DNA of 10,441 nucleotides from an uncultured Christensenella sp. (GTDB lineage Bacteria; Bacillota; Clostridia; Christensenellales; UBA3700): contig CAJTPC010000038.1 of NCBI GenBank assembly GCA_910578245.1, forward strand, positions 1 to 10,441, read 5' to 3'. The notes under the pieces were generated by a model that saw only the letters and a list, made by a program, of their open reading frames with translations, made no database searches and was not told the DNA's origin. The first letter of the stretch is position 1. The number at the start of each line of letters is the position of its first letter. Of this stretch, positions 1 to 7,312 are shown piece after piece. Position numbers and translations under genes: made by a program.

Positions 1-2203
1 TAAACATACTGACAGTAAAGGTTATATCTTCCAACTTCTTGCCAAAGTACGGTACTGTTGACGAAGAAATCTTAAAGTCCTTTATTGTCATATGCTCCAA
101 TTTGCCTTTCTCTATGGTCAACGTTTCTGCATTTCCGCTATAGTCGCCGTCATAATACCATAGTGGTTCTAGTCCGTCCTTTATTCTATACCTATACGTA
201 TATTCTCCGCTGTCTTTTACCAACTTTAAGTTCAACTCGCCTGTTGTATTATTTGCCTTATCTACTGTTCCCTCGGCGGTAGTCTGCTTCCAATAGTACA
301 TTACTGACGGATTGGTCATTGCCCCGCTTGACGGCGCGGTATGCTCTACTTTTGCAGTTAGAGTTATGCTTGCTACGCTGTCGTACTCTATAGTTCTGAT
401 ATTGTCTTTTACGCTTAGACTTGTAGTTATATTATTGTTGACGTAACTGTCCGGTACGCCCCATACCGCATAGAACGTCACGTCACCGAATACTCCGCTT
501 GGCAACGTAGTCCACGGCTCCGTCTTACCTTCCTTGTCCATTGTCCAACCTTTGAATACGTGATTAGTCTTAGAAGCTATATAACTTGCAAAATTTGTAT
601 TATTGCTCGCGCTTGGCAACACATCGTCCGCCATATAATCGTTAGTCGGTACGCTTGCTATATCTTCTTCTCTATCTCCGCTCAACAAGTTTTTGAATGT
701 AATAGTTGCTACCAAATAATTTCGTACCGGTGAATTATCCGGGTCATAACTACCGCCTATCTTATCTTTATCCCATATTTGAGAATAACTATTCTCAAAA
801 AACGTCTTTGCTGACGCTAACATAATATCCGCGCTACTAAACTCGTGCACCTCGCCAGCATAATTCGCCAAGCAATTACCGTAACCCGTGCCAGCTGTAC
901 CGGCATAAGAGTTGGAAATTTTGACATTATTTATGTTACTTGCGCTACCACTAGAAGTTGAAACTTGTGTATACCCGTGAACAGCTTCCATTGAAAGTTT
1001 ATTGCTGTTATTTGCCCCAATCTTTCCATCTGCATAGCAATTCTTTAGATGGATAGCTCCTGTGGTATATGACCCCATTAATACGCCTGCGCGACGAGCT
1101 GTACTACTTGTAATGTCCAAATCGCACAAGACATTTTCCATATAAGTCGTATAATAGGATAGTCCCATTACTCCCCCTACATAATGTTCTCCTGAAATAG
1201 TCCATCTTGAATTTGTAACGCAGTCATATAAATACATTGTCCAAGGCCTACTGAGATTTTGCCCGTCGCCCAAAATACCACCGCCAAGTGGACCTGAACC
1301 AGTAGTATTATAGCCATTAATTGCAAAATCCATTTCGCTTGAACAACGATAAATCAAAAGAGGATTAGTAGACACTACAGTATTATATTTCCCGCCTACA
1401 ATCCCGCCTACCGGCATCCAATATGTATATTTAATAGTGGATATTATTTCTCCAACAACGTGACAGTTCAAGACCGCATCGTTTCCCGCCGAAATTCCTG
1501 CTATTCCACCTGTATATGAAATACGATCCGACCCCAATAATGACGTAATTGGCATATTTTGATAACTGAAATTGTCTAATATCAAATCAGTGACCGTTGC
1601 GTCTATAAGACGGCAAAACAGTCCAAAACTATTAGTCGTAGACGCAATATTTGTTAAAGTAGTGCCATTATTATAATACTGCCAAGTGGAGCAAGTAATA
1701 TTTTTTATAGAATAACCAAGCCCGTGAAAAGTCCCGCTAAAAAACCTTACTGGATGAAACGCCTCGCCGTCAAAGTCCAAGTCGGCTCCTAATACGAAAT
1801 ACTGCCCCTTACCGCGTGTAGAGTCAGTTTCCATTTGCTTTACAAATATTTCCCATTCGTCAATCGTCGTAATTACGTGAGGATTAGTCTGCGTACCTTG
1901 CACGTCAGAAGATTTTACAGTTATCGTTGTTATATCAAAATCTTCCGTTCCTGCCCTAAAACCGTCTACTTTTGTTCTATCGGTAAAAACGTATTTTACT
2001 CCATCAGCAAAATAACTAAATCCATTAGTAGTAGGCGTGGTAGGTCTTGTCGTAGCAGATATATTTATATCGCTAGTATCTCCTGCGTATTTAGATATAT
2101 TTACGCTATCTCCAAATATACCGATTACGCAAGACAGTACTATTACTACCGCAAGCGCTATCGACAAAAGCGTAAGTATCTTCTTATTGTTGCTTTTTTC
2201 CAT
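1..2203 (-). CDS. Large secreted/surface protein with GLUG, InlB-type and MBG-like repeats (3' end outside window)
   Basis: The frame is open without a stop from the ATG at 2203 to the window edge, giving 734 residues of a longer protein. Residues 1-8 are polar and basic (MEKSNNKK). Residues 9-30 form one hydrophobic segment, a signal peptide or signal-anchor. There is a Cys at 25, but the preceding residues (VLS) do not make a good lipobox. Residues 135-400 are a GLUG-type region: FSGTFHGLGYSIKNI near 155-169, then repeated GG-hydrophobic-x-G motifs (GGIAG 232, GGIVG 266, GGILG 308, GGVMG 343), as in beta-helical bacterial surface proteins. Residues 500-581 look like an InlB/Listeria-Bacteroides repeat (HVFKGWT ... 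TFYAVW). Residues 585-698 resemble an Ig-like fold (MYYWKQ ... DSGEYTYRYRI). Residues 701-734 resemble the start of an MBG domain. A role in adhesion or surface display is inferred from domain type only; the ligand is unknown. The wall anchor, if any, is off the window. The gene follows the dnaE terminator and so is probably a separate transcription unit. Confidence 0.88.
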   Translation of the reverse strand, partial: MEKSNNKKILTLLSIALAVVIVLSCVIGIFGDSVNISKYAGDTSDINISATTRPTTPTTNGFSYFADGVKYVFTDRTKVDGFRAGTEDFDITTITVKSSDVQGTQTNPHVITTIDEWEIFVKQMETDSTRGKGQYFVLGADLDFDGEAFHPVRFFSGTFHGLGYSIKNITCSTWQYYNNGTTLTNIASTTNSFGLFCRLIDATVTDLILDNFSYQNMPITSLLGSDRISYTGGIAGISAGNDAVLNCHVVGEIISTIKYTYWMPVGGIVGGKYNTVVSTNPLLIYRCSSEMDFAINGYNTTGSGPLGGGILGDGQNLSRPWTMYLYDCVTNSRWTISGEHYVGGVMGLSYYTTYMENVLCDLDITSSTARRAGVLMGSYTTGAIHLKNCYADGKIGANNSNKLSMEAVHGYTQVSTSSGSASNINNVKISNSYAGTAGTGYGNCLANYAGEVHEFSSADIMLASAKTFFENSYSQIWDKDKIGGSYDPDNSPVRNYLVATITFKNLLSGDREEDIASVPTNDYMADDVLPSASNNTNFASYIASKTNHVFKGWTMDKEGKTEPWTTLPSGVFGDVTFYAVWGVPDSYVNNNITTSLSVKDNIRTIEYDSVASITLTAKVEHTAPSSGAMTNPSVMYYWKQTTAEGTVDKANNTTGELNLKLVKDSGEYTYRYRIKDGLEPLWYYDGDYSGNAETLTIEKGKLEHMTIKDFKISSSTVPYFGKKLEDITFTVSMF

Positions 2204-2209
2204 ATAGTT

Positions 2210-2216
2210 TCCTCTT
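2210..2216 (-). promoter_or_regulatory. Ribosome binding site of the surface protein gene
   Basis: The minus strand reads AAGAGGA followed by six bases and ATG at 2203. This good Shine-Dalgarno match at normal spacing fixes the start of the surface protein. The following residues form a textbook export signal, which agrees with this choice. Confidence 0.75.
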
Positions 2217-2235
2217 TTAGTATACCTTTAAGCGG

Positions 2236-2309
2236 TTGAGATTTCTCCACTGCGGTCGAAATGACATAACATTCGTCACCTTGAGCGTAATCGAAAGGTC
2301 TTTTCTCAA
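2236..2309. repeat. REP/MITE-like imperfect palindrome in the surface gene leader
   Basis: Two arms, 2238-2265 (starting GAGATTTCTCC, ending GAAATGAC) and 2275-2302 (starting GTCACCTTGAGC), are inverted imperfect copies with about 17 of 28 positions matching. They are separated by 9 nt. The outer ends carry TTGAGA (2236-2241) and its complement TCTCAA (2304-2309). The element is more GC-rich than the surrounding DNA. In my recollection, short palindromes with a 'GAGATTTCTC ... CGAAATGAC' signature are interspersed in many bacterial genomes. It lies between the surface gene's start and any upstream promoter, so it would be transcribed as a folded leader. There is no coding capacity. Family membership needs a genome-wide copy count. 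Confidence 0.55.
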
Positions 2310-2407
2310 TGCGTTTTTTGTCGAACTTCAACGCTTGTTGAAATCTTCCAAATAAAGTATACTTTTACTGACCCTAATATATTGCAATCTTTTGAAGCGT
2401 GAAGTAT

Positions 2408-2436
2408 AATGTATTTGAGAAAATATGCCTTTTCAA
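2408..2436 (-). promoter_or_regulatory. Weak candidate promoter for the surface protein gene
   Basis: On the minus strand TTGAAA (2436-2431) is followed 17 nt later by TACATT (2413-2408). The -35 matches consensus at five of six positions and the -10 at four of six. It would produce a leader of about 200 nt that includes the palindromic element at 2236-2309. In DNA this AT-rich such matches are common, so this is only the best of several poor candidates. Confidence 0.22.
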
Positions 2437-2462
2437 GGGTATTCAAGAAAAGTATACATTTT

Positions 2463-2489
2463 TTGGAAAAATCAAAAAAATTTTTCCAA
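2463..2489. repeat. AT-rich perfect inverted repeat downstream of dnaE
   Basis: TTGGAAAAAT (2463-2472) and its exact complement ATTTTTCCAA (2480-2489) flank a 7-nt loop, giving a 10-bp stem with only two G-C pairs. There is no T-tract directly after either arm, so it is not a convincing terminator by itself. It may act as a secondary 3' structure behind the dnaE terminator or as a protein-binding site upstream of the surface gene. Otherwise the stretch 2310-2515 holds only AT-rich DNA, a small hairpin (TTCAAC/GTTGAA at 2327-2342) and GTATAC boxes. No gene is seen there. Confidence 0.4.
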
Positions 2490-2509
2490 CCATAGAAAAT
2501 AAAATAGTA

Positions 2510-2540
2510 AAATTAAAAACACGCAATGAATGCGTGTTTT
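2510..2540 (-). terminator. Intrinsic terminator of the murB-PHP-whiA-dnaE operon
   Basis: A 10-bp perfect stem (minus strand AAAACACGCA, 2540-2531, pairing with 2525-2516) with a 5-nt loop contains a GC-containing core. It is followed on the minus strand by five T residues from the arm and then AATTTT. It sits about 50 nt beyond the dnaE stop codon and before the next gene. The symmetric A/T flanks could give weak function on the other strand too, but no plus-strand gene is seen that would need it. Confidence 0.85.
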
Positions 2541-2564
2541 GGTCTATGTAGTAAAAGCAGTCTA

Positions 2565-2587
2565 TTCTGCTCTTTGGTGAGCAATGC
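2565..2587 (-). repeat. 23-nt segment identical to 9400-9422, lying just after the dnaE stop
   Basis: The 23 bases here are identical, on the same strand, to 9400-9422. There they encode ALLTKEQ plus the first two bases of the next Lys codon, in the C-terminal domain of the coiled-coil membrane protein. Here they start one base after the dnaE TAA (2591-2589) and precede the terminator. If read in the same frame they continue as ALLTKEQNRLLLLHR without a start codon. Flanks on both sides differ, apart from possible faint similarity downstream. The most likely reading is a remnant of a second gene or module of that family left by rearrangement. It is not an intact gene. Confidence 0.5.
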
Positions 2588-2588
2588 T

Positions 2589-5500
2589 TTATAGATCTCT
2601 AATTACTATATTTTTCGCTCCGACTATAGCTTTTATTTGATTTTCGAAGTTACCTTTTGGATTTACGCCCTTATCGTACTGCAAGGGCTTAGCGGAATCA
2701 AAAGTCTTGAATATTACGGTATCGGTTCCCGGAAAGACTTCCAATATATCTATTACTTGCCTTAACTGCTGTCTATCGTCAATCTTGATATATATCTTAT
2801 GCTTTGCAAGGCTTGTCTTTTGCTCTTGCTCTTGGAATTTGACGTTACTCTCGCCACCTTCTCTACGCCACGGCTCAACGTCAAGCACGTTGAGATTAAG
2901 CCGACCGTTGTTGTTACGTTTTACTACAGCTCTCAACAAGACAATATTGTCATTGACGAGCAAGCTCCTATTTTTCTCATACGTCTTTGGGAAGAATACG
3001 CCTTCCATTTCGCCGTACAAATCCTCAACCGTAGCGTACGCCATAATACCACCGCTCTTGGTAGTCTTTTTCTCTATCTTTGAAAGCATACAACCCATTG
3101 TTACGGTCTTGTTTTCATACTGCTTAATTAATTGTTCTTCGCCCTCATCGAGTTCGTCCTCGTCAAGATTCTTGGATAGCAAGTCTAAGACTTTGGAAAT
3201 ATTAAAGTCAAACTTCTTGATCTCTTCTCTATATTCGTCAAGCGGATGTCCTGTGACATAGACGTTGAGCATTTCTTTTTCAAGCGCTAAGAGTTGTTTG
3301 TCATCGAATTCTTTAAGATACGGGATATTATCCTGCTTAGACGTGTCGTCCTCCTCTAGCAAACCGAACAAACTCATCTGTCCGTTGGACTGCATTTTTT
3401 TATCGTGGACACTGACAAGCATAATAGATTCATAACTTGCCAGAAGTGACGCTCGGGTATGTCCAAAGCAATCGAAAGCTCCCGCTTTGATAAGACATTC
3501 CATCATCTTCTTGTTGATTGTACCCGCAGGAAGCCTGTCAAGTATTTCGCTTATTGACTTATACTCTCCGTTTGCGTTTCTTTCTTCTACGAGCGCGGTC
3601 ATAGCCGATTCTCCCACGTTCTTGATACCGCCGAGTCCAAAGCGCAAACCATCGTTGTTCTCAACGGTAAAGATTACGTCGGATTTGTTGATGTCAGGCG
3701 GATATATCTTCTTGTCGTAGTTCTTGATATAACCGAGGTATTTGGCGATTTCGTCAGACTTGGTGATACGGTTGTTGATTACTGCGGCAAAGAGCTCAAG
3801 CATATAATAGCGCTTAAGATACGCAGTCTGGTAAGTCAAAGTAGCGTACGCCGCCGCGTGCGACTTATTGAAGGCGTATTTTGCAAAGTCCGCCATTCCG
3901 TCGAATATCTTCTCAGCGTTCTCCTTAGATATCCCTCTCTTTATTGCGCCGTCAACCGCAGGAGCAGATTTCTTGATTACGATACCTTGGTCGTTGACAA
4001 CTTCGGGAACTGCAGGACAGCCGTTGACAAATACAGTCTTTTCAGCCGCCATTACGTCTACTTTCTTCTTGCCCATTGCGCGGCGCAAGTTATCCGCTCT
4101 GCCAAGCGTATACCCCGCGCACGCCTGCACGGCTTGCATAACCTGCTCTTGGTATACGAAAAATCCAAATGTTACGTCCAAAATGCTCTCCAGTTGCGGA
4201 GCGTCGTATTTTATCAAATCTCTGTTGGCTCTTGCATTGAGGTAGTCGGGAATACAACTCATAGGTCCCGGTCGATAAAGCGAGATGCCTGCAATAACTT
4301 CTTCAAGATTCTTTGGCTGATAGCCTTTCAAAAAGCCTTTCATACCCGCGCTTTCAAGTTGGAACACGGCTTCGGTTTCGCCCGTGCCTATCAATTTATA
4401 TACCTCAGGGTCATCGTATCCCAATTCTTCAAAGTCTATCTTGACGCCGTGATTTTTCTCAACGTACTTCAACGCCTTGTCTATATCCGTCAAAGTCGTC
4501 AAGCCTAAGAAGTCCATTTTGAGCATACCGAGTTCTTCGACTTCTTCCTTTTGAAATTGAGTAGTGATATCAGGACCGTTGCGTTGAAGCGGCACGTGGT
4601 CGCTTATGACTTCTTTACATATAACGACGCCCGCCGCATGCTTTGAGCAATTTCGCGGTAGTCCCTCTATCTTAAGCGCCATATCGATTACCCTATGCAT
4701 TTCGGGATTGTTTTCATATATCTCAATGACTTCGGGATTGCGAAGTTTAAGATCGTCCTCTTTGGTACTGGGATCTCTGCCAAGCACCTTGTCAAGCGTT
4801 ACGCCGGGGGCGTTGGGAATTAGTTTTGTCGTAGAATTGACTATATCCAAAGGTACGTTGTATACTCTTGCAACGTCCTTGATTGCGCCTTTGGCTTTCA
4901 TTGTGCCTAGCGCCAAAATCTGGCAGACTTTGTCTTTGCCGTATTTCTTAATGACATAATCGATTACTTCACCGCGTCTGTCCATACAAAAGTCTATATC
5001 GAAGTCGGGAGCAGAAACTCTCTCAGGATTGAGGAAACGCTCAAAGAAGAGTTGGTACTTGAGCGGATCGAGATTGGTTATACCAATAGCGTATGCGATT
5101 ATCGAACCCACACCGCTACCGCGCCCCGGACCTACGGGAATATTTTGGGTACGCGCATAATTGATAAAGTCCCAAACAATTAGATAATATTCTGCAAAAC
5201 CCGTGCGGATAATAATACCCAGTTCGTATTCGGCTCTTTCTCTTATCTCGTCCGTAATAGTATGATATCTGCGCTCCAAGCCCTCATATGCGAGCTTTCG
5301 CAAATAGTCTTCAGGTTTTGAACCGTCATCAGGTTTATACGGCGGATACAAATCCTCTTTTTCTATACGCACGTTACACTTTTCCATTACCTCGATAGTA
5401 TTGGTTACGGCTTCGGGACACCAACTGAATATTTCCATCATCTCTTCATAGCTCTTGAGATAGAATTGGTCGTTGCCCATTTCCATTCCGGTAGCATCGT

Positions 5501-6350
5501 TGACGGTCTTACCGGTATTTATACGCACCAGTATATCTTGCGCCACATAGTCCTCGCGGTTGACGTAATGCACGTCGTTGGTCGCAACGAGTTTTACTCC
5601 TATCTCATCGGCAAGGCGTACCAAGTCGTTGCGGATAGCTCTCTGCTCAGGCAAACCGTGATCTTGAAGCTCAATATAAAAATCGCCTTCTGCAAACATT
5701 TTCTTAAGTCTAAGCGCGTAGGCTTTTGCGCCTTCATAATCTCCCGATGATAAAAGTCTTGGTATACGCCCCGAAAGACACGCCGAAAGACATATCACGC
5801 CCTCGCTATGCTTTTCGAGCAAGTCAAGGTCAATTCTCGGCTTGTAATAATATCCGTCAATGTATGCAAGCGAATCCATTTTAACAAGGTTTTTATATCC
5901 CTCATTGTTCTTTGCAATTAAGACTAAGTGATTGCGCTCTGCGCTGCTCGTGCTTTTCATATCGTCGCAAGTATAGAATTCACAACCTATGATAGGCTTC
6001 AAATTGCGGGCGTTCGCAGATTTGTAAAAAGTATACGCTCCGAACATATTTCCGTGGTCGGTCAGCGCGCAACCTGGCATACCCAGTTCTTTACAGGTAT
6101 CGAGAAGAGGCGATTTCTTGCCTTTGGTAATTCTCGCAAGTCCGTCCAAAAGAGAATACTCCGAGTGAAGATGCAAATGCACGAAAGGCTTTTCGTATCT
6201 ATCGTATACGCTATCTTTTACAGTTTGTTTATTATCTGCTTTGCTTATATTCTCCGTCTTTTGACCTATCTCTTTTACAGGCTTGTCCGCAAGCATTGCG
6301 TCAATACTCTCAAGCAGTCCGCCGCCAAAAACCTCTTTATTTTCTTCCAT
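2589..6350 (-). CDS. dnaE: DNA polymerase III subunit alpha (DnaE)
   Basis: This replicative family C DNA polymerase extends primers at the fork as part of the polymerase III holoenzyme. In Firmicutes it usually works beside PolC. It has 1253 residues. The order is: an unusual 55-residue polar N-terminal extension; a PHP domain (HLHLHSEYS at 58-66, TDHG 97-100, GCEF 122-125, DVHYVNRED 259-267) with its metal-binding motifs intact; the palm with GPGRGSGVGS (407-416) and PDFDIDF (448-454), giving catalytic Asp449 and Asp451, with the third Asp in KMDFLG (613); the fingers through GPM and NKSHAAAYA (828-836); helix-hairpin-helix about 880-960; a clamp-binding motif QMSLF (991-995); and an OB fold about 1080-1160. 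About 25 extra residues sit at 775-800 compared with E. coli. The ATG at 6350 overlaps the end of whiA by 14 nt and has a strong GAGGAG site, implying translational coupling. It is the last gene of the operon. Confidence 0.97.
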   Translation of the reverse strand: MEENKEVFGGGLLESIDAMLADKPVKEIGQKTENISKADNKQTVKDSVYDRYEKPFVHLHLHSEYSLLDGLARITKGKKSPLLDTCKELGMPGCALTDHGNMFGAYTFYKSANARNLKPIIGCEFYTCDDMKSTSSAERNHLVLIAKNNEGYKNLVKMDSLAYIDGYYYKPRIDLDLLEKHSEGVICLSACLSGRIPRLLSSGDYEGAKAYALRLKKMFAEGDFYIELQDHGLPEQRAIRNDLVRLADEIGVKLVATNDVHYVNREDYVAQDILVRINTGKTVNDATGMEMGNDQFYLKSYEEMMEIFSWCPEAVTNTIEVMEKCNVRIEKEDLYPPYKPDDGSKPEDYLRKLAYEGLERRYHTITDEIRERAEYELGIIIRTGFAEYYLIVWDFINYARTQNIPVGPGRGSGVGSIIAYAIGITNLDPLKYQLFFERFLNPERVSAPDFDIDFCMDRRGEVIDYVIKKYGKDKVCQILALGTMKAKGAIKDVARVYNVPLDIVNSTTKLIPNAPGVTLDKVLGRDPSTKEDDLKLRNPEVIEIYENNPEMHRVIDMALKIEGLPRNCSKHAAGVVICKEVISDHVPLQRNGPDITTQFQKEEVEELGMLKMDFLGLTTLTDIDKALKYVEKNHGVKIDFEELGYDDPEVYKLIGTGETEAVFQLESAGMKGFLKGYQPKNLEEVIAGISLYRPGPMSCIPDYLNARANRDLIKYDAPQLESILDVTFGFFVYQEQVMQAVQACAGYTLGRADNLRRAMGKKKVDVMAAEKTVFVNGCPAVPEVVNDQGIVIKKSAPAVDGAIKRGISKENAEKIFDGMADFAKYAFNKSHAAAYATLTYQTAYLKRYYMLELFAAVINNRITKSDEIAKYLGYIKNYDKKIYPPDINKSDVIFTVENNDGLRFGLGGIKNVGESAMTALVEERNANGEYKSISEILDRLPAGTINKKMMECLIKAGAFDCFGHTRASLLASYESIMLVSVHDKKMQSNGQMSLFGLLEEDDTSKQDNIPYLKEFDDKQLLALEKEMLNVYVTGHPLDEYREEIKKFDFNISKVLDLLSKNLDEDELDEGEEQLIKQYENKTVTMGCMLSKIEKKTTKSGGIMAYATVEDLYGEMEGVFFPKTYEKNRSLLVNDNIVLLRAVVKRNNNGRLNLNVLDVEPWRREGGESNVKFQEQEQKTSLAKHKIYIKIDDRQQLRQVIDILEVFPGTDTVIFKTFDSAKPLQYDKGVNPKGNFENQIKAIVGAKNIVIRDL

Positions 6351-7290
6351 TCTTTCTCTCCTCAGCCATTGTCAGAAGTTTGTTGAGATACCTTGACAAA
6401 CTCGTCTTGCTCATACCCAATTTATCTGCCAGCTCTTGCATGCTAGCATCGTCGTACTCCACTCTCGCCCTAGCGACTTTTTGAAGTTTTTCGTCAACTC
6501 TTTCCAAGGCGCCGCTCTCTTGCAAATACTCTATAGCCTGCAAATACTTCTGCGCGCCGTCAACGGCTTTTTTTAGATTTGCCATATACAGATTGCTCTG
6601 CCGATTGAACTCGTTGTCTATCTCCCGCTTAGCAATAATATTGTTAAGTTCAAGCACGCTGTCTACGGCTCCTGCGAGCGCTAAGATATCTGCTATATCG
6701 TTGCTATTTCGCGATTGCAATATATTTATACTTTTTCTCTCGTATACTTTGGCTGTTATGTCCATATCGGCAAGCGCTTTGACTATCCTTTCGCAAAATG
6801 CCATATCAGAGAAGAAAATCTGCAGACAATAGTTGGGATAATCTTCGTCGGGAAATTGCAACTTAACTCCGCCGTAAAGCACACCCTTGAAAAATGCTTG
6901 GGAATTATTGCTTCTCAAAGCGTCTTCAAAAAAATCACTTCCGTCGTCAATTATGAATTTATCTCCCTCAAAATGCGACAGCGACATAGCTTTGAGTAGT
7001 TCGTTGGCGTAGCTGTCTTTTATCTGCAATTTAGGAGTTTTATCTCCCTTTCTGCCGTCAACAACGAAAAAAACTTCGCCCTTTGTGAACTCCTTGAGCA
7101 TACCGGCAATATTCGTTGCGTCCTCCGCGCTGTCTAGTTCATAGGTCAGACTTATTGATTTTTTGTATACGTCAATGCCGCCTATCATCTTTGTGAGCGC
7201 GCAAAGAAAGACAAAACGCTCTTGCTTATTTGCCGAATCCGAAGGTATTGATTTCAATAAATCATTTTTTAACTTTGCAGTAAAATTCAT
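6337..7290 (-). CDS. whiA: WhiA-family DNA-binding regulator
   Basis: WhiA proteins pair a LAGLIDADG-like N-terminal fold, which has lost nuclease activity, with a C-terminal helix-turn-helix. They are tied to sporulation in Streptomyces and to cell division or chromosome segregation in Bacillus. The 317-residue length fits the family (about 300-330). Visible features are the N-terminal FTAKLKNDLL (3-12), QAFFKGVLYGGV (131-142) matching the family's 'RG-F-GG' segment, the linker core DIADILALAGAVDSVLE (198-214) and NEFNRQ (226-231), and a helix-turn-helix at about 275-306 (MQELADKLGMSKTSLSRYLNKL). The sequence is divergent: the usual VNR-NCE-AN motif reads FNRQSNLYMAN, without the Cys. The ATG at 7290 has only a weak site (AGG, spacing 6) and is 22 nt after the PHP gene, so ribosomes may arrive by coupling. 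The gene position between the PHP gene and dnaE supports the call. Confidence 0.92.
   Translation of the reverse strand: MNFTAKLKNDLLKSIPSDSANKQERFVFLCALTKMIGGIDVYKKSISLTYELDSAEDATNIAGMLKEFTKGEVFFVVDGRKGDKTPKLQIKDSYANELLKAMSLSHFEGDKFIIDDGSDFFEDALRSNNSQAFFKGVLYGGVKLQFPDEDYPNYCLQIFFSDMAFCERIVKALADMDITAKVYERKSINILQSRNSNDIADILALAGAVDSVLELNNIIAKREIDNEFNRQSNLYMANLKKAVDGAQKYLQAIEYLQESGALERVDEKLQKVARARVEYDDASMQELADKLGMSKTSLSRYLNKLLTMAEERKNGRK
6358..6363 (-). promoter_or_regulatory. Ribosome binding site of dnaE inside the whiA 3' end
   Basis: The minus strand reads GAGGAG, then seven bases, then ATG at 6350. The site lies wholly within whiA codons. This strong match supports the upstream start and therefore the reality of the 55-residue N-terminal extension of DnaE. 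No alternative start with a comparable site is seen nearer the PHP domain. Confidence 0.75.
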
Positions 7291-7312
7291 TGTCTGCCTA
7301 CGTAGCTTGTCC

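Noticed and set aside
2207..2230. TATACT at 2224-2219 as the -10 box of the surface gene
   Set aside because: There is no acceptable -35 at 16-18 nt, and the transcript would start on top of the Shine-Dalgarno.
1835..2239. Plus-strand open frame of 134 codons over the start of the surface protein gene
   Set aside because: Its Arg/Tyr-rich composition is the mirror of the surface gene's codons, and it runs antisense across a well-supported start and signal sequence.
3858..4508. Plus-strand open frame of 216 codons inside dnaE
   Set aside because: It lies antisense to highly conserved dnaE motifs with no recognisable domain; it is a shadow frame.
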